In this document: one piece after another, positions 58,567-64,000 of the stretch
Layout of the letters: every line of letters begins with the position of its first letter
Numbering within the stretch: position 1 is the stretch's first letter
Source of the DNA: Melampsora larici-populina 98AG31
Taxonomy: Eukaryota > Basidiomycota > Pucciniomycetes > Pucciniales > Melampsoraceae
Reading direction: 5' to 3'
Assembly: GCF_000204055.1 (NCBI RefSeq)
Contig: NW_006768766.1
Location: forward strand, 3,656,019 to 3,720,018
Length of the DNA stretch: 64,000 nucleotides
Position numbers and translations under genes: made by a program
The notes under the pieces: generated by a model
Told to the model about the DNA's origin: nothing
Seen by the model: the letters and a program-made list of their open reading frames with translations, nothing else
Databases searched by the model: none

Positions 58567-58970
58567 CGGGGTCAACACCCGACTCGCAGCGCAGACTGCG
58601 AGGCACAGCCTGCGCCTGCGCTGTGGCACAGCGCTGGGGTTTTTGAAAATATGGCGACTGCGCCTTTTCACAGCGCAGGGGCTTTTCGACTTTTCGCCAC
58701 TGCGCCTTTTTGCAGCGCAGTGGATGTGTCACTTCTCCAATGGAAAATTGAAAAAATGGGCTTTCCATCCGCCAGAAAAACAATTTTTTTGCCCACTGCG
58801 CTGCGCTGGACTTACCTGCGCTGGAGCGCACCGCAGGGGCCTCAAAGATTTTGGGTCACTGCGCCCTAGCGCAGCGCAGTGGGTTTTGGAATTTTCGATT
58901 TTTTTGGCGCAGCGCAGTTTCGCGCATTCTGCGCTGTACTGCGCTGACGTCGGGTGTTGCCGGGGTTCTG
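58567..58970. repeat. Nested GCGCAG-rich inverted-repeat element
   Basis: CAACACCCGACTCGCAGCGCAG near 58572 pairs with CTGCGCTGACGTCGGGTGTTG near 58945. Between them are at least ten copies of CTGCGC/GCGCAG words in both orientations, arranged as short hairpins (for example ACTGCGCC...GGCGCAGT). Long open frames on both strands here are by-products of this composition. Confidence 0.7.
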
Positions 58971-59264
58971 TTCTTTTGTTGGTGTGTACCTCGAATACGT
59001 TCCTGGAACGGCATGAGCAACCGGAGCCAGCGGTTCCTCCGGTTTCTCACAGAACGCTCCAGGAACCCCTGGTCACGGTTCCACCCACCGTGACCAGAGG
59101 TCACAAAGGCGGTTTCCTTCCACCGCATCGTGCGGTAGTGGGAACCGCCTTTGTGACCGAAACGCTGAAAACGTCTCAGAAAGGTTTCGACTAAATTAAA
59201 AGTCTGAGGTTTCTGAGCGGCTCCAAAAACGGTTATCGCGCGGTGCGATTTACCCCCTGGTGTA

Positions 59265-59731
59265 CCTCTTGGTGTGATTTTGAATCAACTTTGCAATATA
59301 TATTCAGTATATATTGTCGATTGCACAAAGCTTGCCAAGGCTTCAGCGCCAATTTGCTGGATTTTTGCGGGAAAACATGTTTCGAATTGGACAAGTTCTT
59401 TCGAAATTGACAGTAGGTTTATGGAATTGATGCACGCCTCTCTCGACTGCTTGTTCAAATTCTTTCACTTCACATACAAGAGGCCGGATCTCCACGTTTG
59501 CCTGAACCCACATCAACTCCACTCCACTCTACTCTTTTCTGTTTATTTCACGCAGATTACTCTCGCCATTGGAGTACACAGCTTAGGCGCGTCTTCTTGA
59601 ACTAGGTGTGAGGAATCATTTGACCGAATTCAGGTGAGATGATACAAGCATCAAGACTTCGTGAGTGTTGCATGTGCTGATTGAGGTTAAGTTGATTGAG
59701 AACTCGGAAGCCGAATATCTATCAGATCAAT
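59265..59731. promoter_or_regulatory. Upstream region of the GH43 gene
   Basis: 467 bp; a 108-codon frame at 59274-59600 is not recognised. The promoter of the GH43 gene must lie here, immediately next to the element at 57942-59262. Confidence 0.35.
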
Positions 59732-61499
59732 ATGAACTTGCGTTCTTTGATCTTCGGGTTCCTTTTGTTTGCACTAATCGTCATAGGGAAGAGGGCAAGA
59801 ATCGTCTCGGGAGCGATTAGGAATGATGACGCTGGAAACCAAATACAAGCCCATGGGGGATCCCTTTTACAGGTACGTGAAAAGCCTTAGCAGTGATCAG
59901 TCACAAAGCTGATATTCCTTTTTTGATTCCACAGCTGGGAAACGAATGGTATTGGTTTGGTGAGGACAAGGGGAAAGGGAACACGTTCAATGGCTTCAGT
60001 TGCGTTGTCCTTCTTCTATTTCAAAAGACCCAATGGAGTGCTGATGCGGATCGGATGATCTTTAGGCTGTTATAGGTCCAACGACCTTGCTAGCTGGACG
60101 AGGCTACCAAACGTGTTGAGTATTAAGGCTGGCACCCCATTGAATGGGGATATGGTGGGTGAAAGACCCCGAGTTATCTTTAATCAGGCCACCAACAAGT
60201 TTGTGATGTACTTTCACTATGATGTAAGCCTTTTGAGATATACAATGTCCCTTGCATAGTTTATGCTTACCAGTGTGCCACTGATACCATGACGGTTTAT
60301 GTAGGACCCACAGTACGTCTATAACTCATACCCCGATGATGTATGTCCAACTAGATGTCCCCTGACAAACTTTTGCATCTTTAATCTTAAAGTTACCGAC
60401 TGGGGCAAATTGGTATCGCGACAAGTAATGAGGCAAGTTTCTATCCATCAATCGACGAACATCACTATAGGTTGCAAAGACTGATTTTGAACCTTGCAAT
60501 CTTATCGACCAATCTTGATGGGCTTCCCTGCGACCAGGTCGGTTCAGGCTGGAAGTTTGATAGAGCAATTTCACCCCTCAATTCACAGAGCCGAGATCTT
60601 TCCTTGTTCCAAGATGATGATGGAACAGCTTATGTGACCTTTGCCTCTGGTAAGCCTACTCGATCTTCTTCTCTTTACCAAAAGGCACTCGCGCTTTCAA
60701 AATGACTGATTGACGGCGGGTAACTCGGTTTCAGATAGCAATGCGAATTTGAAGCTAGCTCGTCTCAGTAAAGATTATGTGAGTGCTTTCTGAAATCTTC
60801 ATTGGGCAAGTCCGAAGGGTTGTTGATTGGAACATTGTGATTCAGATGGATGTTGAGGAGCTAGTTTATGTATGGAAGCAGGTGTTCTGGGAAGCAACCG
60901 GTATGATCAAGGAAGCAGGAGTTTATCACATGATGTTTTCACTCCAGGTGATTACCCTTCTAGCATCATGATACATATTAACTTTGAAACTGACGGCAAC
61001 TCTGAGTGGGGTTTTACGGACGTCCTCAAGAAAGGTTGGTCCGCAAACGCGAACAAAGTTACAAAGGCGAGCAATTTGGCTGGTCCCTGGTCAGATGCGG
61101 TCGACATTGCAGACCCCAAGCTAAACACGTATTCATCACAAAACACATATGAGCTTACTGTCACTGGCACTCAGGCCACGACTCATATCTGTAAGTCAGG
61201 TCCCAGCCATTATTGCCGAGTAAATCTGTCTATGAAATGACATTTACCATGCGCTCTTTCGTAACACAATCAGTCATCGGGGATCGTTGGGTAACAGACG
61301 GACTCGGAAACTCAAAGTATATCTGGCAACCCTTGACGATGCGGGATGGTGACTTTCACATCGACTGGCACGACGTCTGGGAGATCGACGTTCAAACAGG
61401 TAAAAAGAATTCTTCCCGCATCCTTTGTGAAGGATATGTCTATCACACTGCGAAGATAATGCATTTTTCCCAGGTGAAAAACAATTGAATTTTATCTGA
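59732..61499 (+). CDS. Secreted GH43-like enzyme (exo-beta-1,3-galactanase type)
   Basis: Eleven exons: 59732-59872, 59935-59998, 60066-60223, 60305-60340, 60393-60424, 60471-60649, 60735-60778, 60846-60947, 61031-61190, 61274-61399 and 61474-61499 (355 aa), all GT-AG and in frame. Residues 1-27 form a signal peptide (LRSLIFGFLLFALIVIG). Family landmarks: AHGGSLLQLGNEWYWFGEDK, YRSNDLASWTR, VGERPRVIFN, QSRDLSLFQDDDGTAY, WEATGMIK, GWSANANKV, TYSSQNTYEL, GDRWVTDG and YIWQPL, in GH43 subfamily-24 order. Glu in GERPRV and WEATG and Gln in SSQNTY fit the catalytic set of fungal exo-beta-1,3-galactanases. Likely acts on plant arabinogalactan. The segment between NWYRDK and SQSRDL departs from family expectation (VAT.D..CGP), so exon 6 may be altered or mis-modelled. 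Confidence 0.8.
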
Positions 61500-62024
61500 A
61501 AATAATTAAAAAATCCAATAGTTTTTCACTTTGATAATATGCTGTGAAAAATTGTTGATTGTCTCAAGATGTGAAAAATAACGCATAGGCAGGACAATCA
61601 AGACCACACCAAACCCCAGTTCATTCCTAGAAGTGTTTCTCAATCTGTAAAAACTCAACTCTTACAGGCGTGCAGCCAATATCCCTCATCACAGACTTCA
61701 GATGAGACCCTCTCTGTAACTCTATTTGAGTGTCACAATCAAGTTCAAAATCTTCAGTGAATTCATTTTCAAAATTTTGACTGTTCTCCATTCCATTACA
61801 ACATATAATGACTCGGAGACAAAAAAAGATCAAGAATATGTGGATCTCTATAACATGACACTGTCTTCGTCCACAGTGACGTGGGTAAGTACGGTTTAAA
61901 TATGAGTGTACAAGCAAGAGAGAGGGATGTATGTAGAAAAACCTGTTCAAAAGACGTAGATTAGTCTTAATCAAAGTCAATATCAGAGACATATCACAAC
62001 ATACCTTTGATGACTTTGCTGAGT
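61500..62024. other. Spacer between GH43 gene and Tnp2 gene
   Basis: About 525 bp between two converging genes. AT-rich and no gene. If the Tnp2 gene belongs to a complete element, its terminus should lie here; I could not find a clear one. Confidence 0.35.
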
Positions 62025-64000
62025 TCATCGGTCCAATGATACCAAGGCGATAGTTTTCATGTTCAGTTGGTGAGTTATTTCGCGAGATCCGTAAGTCATC
62101 CAAGCACAGTGGGCTACAATCTCGTCGATATGCATAAGGACGGGCGGTTGTTCAATATCGAGACGTAAGTAAGCCTGCATATCCGGCTTTCCCAGGGTTC
62201 GAAACGGGTTTGGTTTTGTGATAGGAGCCTGAGGGAAGACTCGAATGGAGACCCAGGTGTCGGAAACTGGAGGCTCTCCTACCATTGGAACTCGTCGATG
62301 ATGGAATATCGAGAGTATCTGACCAAATGATACCGTGTTGTCTTGGACCGATCGGGTCTGGACAACGCTGTTGTCTGGATTGTCAGATAAAGTAGAGTAT
62401 ATGACCCCTTCACGCTTGATACGGGGCACAAATGTTGCAGTTGAAACCACGGGTGAATATTCGGATGCGTCTTCTTCCGACATAAGACACCATCTTGTTG
62501 ATGGTATCCAATTGCGATGATTGAACTTGCGTATGTTGAGCCGATGGACTAATTGTTGAAAAAGTTCATCTTCGATCAGAGAGCGTGGGTCGGGTTGGGG
62601 GATGGTCTGGGCTACGAAAGGTTCCGGTTCAATAATTGACAATAGCTGTGATCGATAAGGGTTGACCGCTTCTGGAAGTCTTCCATCTCTTAGTAGAGAG
62701 GAGAGATTTCCGGCGCGACAAAATGTTTTCAGAAATGTAATTTCAAGCTGGCCTGCAACAAAAAGGGAACTGATCAGTCGCTAAAATCTAGCACAATAGC
62801 CATAGTATGGTAATACTTACCAAGGTGGTTGTTGTGATTAGCCTGTAGGATCCGCCCCATCAGACGCTCGAAGGGAAAAGACCACCAAGCTCTGACCGGG
62901 CCGAATTTTTCGAGACAGTCAGCGAGGTGGAAAGCCATATGGTGGTTTGGCGCGGGTTTACAGTGCGGAAAAAGGGACAGAGCTCCTTCCATGTAAGAGT
63001 GAATGTGTTTTCGATAACGCGAGATGCGTTGTGTCGTCATCGTGCGCTTGAGAGCAAGATTTACCAAGGAAACTAGATTAGCAAAGTTTTGCAGGAGAGA
63101 AAGGTGACCTTGATCACCATCACTCCAGATGGGGATAAGGATTAACGGAAGTTGAGCGGTGAAAAGATTTCGCCACTCATCCGCCTTGAGTTTGCCATAA
63201 CTCTTCTTGCCCAATTTCGGGCAGGGGCGTTCAATCCACGTCGGAAGATGAACTCGAGGGAGTAATGCATTGATTCTTTCGAGCATTACACAATCAAATA
63301 CAATAGAATCTTCATGTGGTTCGACCCACACACCCTCCCAACCTTGACTTTCGAAATCTGGATCCATGAACGAATTGTCCGTACTGCAGGCAAGGTCTTC
63401 TAGACGAGGTCGAGGAGCAGATGGGTGTGTAGATGTTGACGGATCATCAGACTCCGAAAAATTATCTTGAGGCTCTTCGAAGTCTCCGGCTGCCATGTCT
63501 CGCAGGAGATCTTGCAGTTCGGGGACGGTTGTTGGCCTTGGCTCGGGTTCATCGACCTCGTCGTCTTGCATGGCCCAAAATCGCCGGCAGTGCCAATTTA
63601 GTAAGCCGAGCAGTAAGTTATGCATCGAATCGACCACCTGACATTCGATTAAATCCCAATATTCGAGTTCAAGCAGAACCGAATAACGCACGCCATGTTT
63701 GTCAAAGATCTTCTTACGCTGTGTAGGATCAGTGGAGTTCTTGGAAGCATAGGCGTGTTTCTTGTGCTCAGCAAAATTTCGACAACGCCAAGTGCCTTGA
63801 TCTATATTGCCGATCTCGGAAAGCAGAAGGCCACAAAATGAACAAAAATTTTTCGACGTTACACTTGCTAGGCCAAGGGTGCGACGAATAGCTGGAAGAT
63901 CTGCGATGAAAAGGAGAAGCGCGCCTCGAATCAAACGACCTTGGGGATGCGACGGCGTCTCAGATAGAAATAGACCGTCCGACCAAAGTTTTTTAAGTTG
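62025..64000 (-). CDS. Tnp2-type (CACTA/Plavaka-like) transposase, C-terminal part; continues past the window
   Basis: Two minus-strand exons, 64000-62821 (open at the window end) and 62752-62025, joined by a 68 nt intron in frame. Features in order: LIRGALLLFIADLPAIRR, a Cys pair FCSFCG with H, HGVRYSVLLELEYWDLIECQ, VVDSMHNLLLGLLNWHCRRFW, WIERPCPKLGKKSYGKLKADEW, and KPAPNHHMAFHLAD...FGPVRAWWSFPFERLMG. These are the transposase_21/Tnp2 signatures of basidiomycete CACTA-like elements. The visible part is free of stops and may be intact, and the N-terminus is outside. It cuts and pastes DNA of its own element. Confidence 0.88.

Larger units (their letters stand above)
57942..59262. mobile_element. 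1.32 kb element enclosing a host-gene fragment
   Basis: CACCAGGGGGTAA (57942-57954) is complementary to TTACCCCCTGGTG (59250-59262), with TA at both borders. The outer arms (57955-58225 and 58965-59240) are GC-rich and full of GGAACCG/CGGTTCC inverted words. Between them lie a RanGAP fragment and a nested GCGCAG-rich element. Base composition contrasts sharply with the AT-rich surroundings. Confidence 0.65.

Noticed and set aside
58550..58575. tRNA-like T-arm GGGGTTCGAGTCCCC
   Set aside because: No A box, D arm or anticodon arm upstream and no acceptor stem; a lone hairpin at the edge of a nested element.
58511..59194. 227-codon open frame on + and long frames on - in the GCGCAG-rich element
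   Set aside because: Composition artefact of repeated GC-rich hairpin words; no domain, and both strands are open at once.
1..64000. CRISPR arrays, operons, ribosome-binding sites, prophage
   Set aside because: Intron-bearing fungal DNA; the repeats seen are inverted-repeat elements and microsatellites, not regularly spaced direct repeats.

Overview
This window is nuclear DNA of a basidiomycete fungus, most likely a rust fungus (Pucciniales). The host genes have many short GT-AG introns (about 55-110 nt). They are separated by long AT-rich stretches filled with small inverted-repeat elements, and the transposon proteins (a DUF6589 protein and a Tnp2-type transposase) are types I associate with Basidiomycota. 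The order-level call is inference; the fungal, intron-rich character is seen directly.

Layout. 1-8420 is a mobile-element island: a 583 bp non-autonomous element followed, about 60 bp later, by a 7.73 kb DNA transposon with 264 bp terminal inverted repeats and a perfect 9 bp target duplication. The large element carries a RecQ-like helicase gene, a convergent DUF6589 gene that looks like the transposase, and a small gene that is a paralogue of the transposase's first exon. 8.4-10.8 kb holds a degenerate low-complexity gene. 10.8-15.0 kb holds an OCH1-like GT32 protein and, convergent with it, a proline-rich adaptor-like protein. 15-21.9 kb is relics and MITEs (hAT relic, hAT-like MITE, Harbinger-like MITEs, a tandem repeat). 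21.9-23.7 kb is a cation-diffusion-facilitator gene with degraded metal sites. 24.6-27.9 kb is again inverted-repeat elements. 28.4-31.3 kb is a 12-exon Gbp2/Hrb1-like three-RRM mRNA-binding protein gene. 31.4-50 kb is gene-poor: MITEs, hairpin-rich elements and two small hypothetical ORFs. 50.0-52.0 kb is a Cdh1/Fizzy-related APC/C activator. 53.5-56.9 kb is a MFS transporter with a very large central loop. 57.9-59.3 kb is an inverted-repeat element enclosing a broken RanGAP (RNA1) fragment. 59.7-61.5 kb is a secreted GH43 galactanase-like enzyme. 62.0-64.0 kb is a Tnp2/CACTA-like transposase running off the window edge.

The host genes do not form a pathway; they are separate housekeeping, secretory, transport and wall-related genes between transposon blocks. 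The genes that clearly belong together are the three inside the 7.73 kb transposon. The most interesting point is that its small third gene appears to be a stand-alone copy of the transposase N-terminal module, with the same intron position and phase. Gene models were built by hand from reading frames and GT/AG signals; no searches were run.
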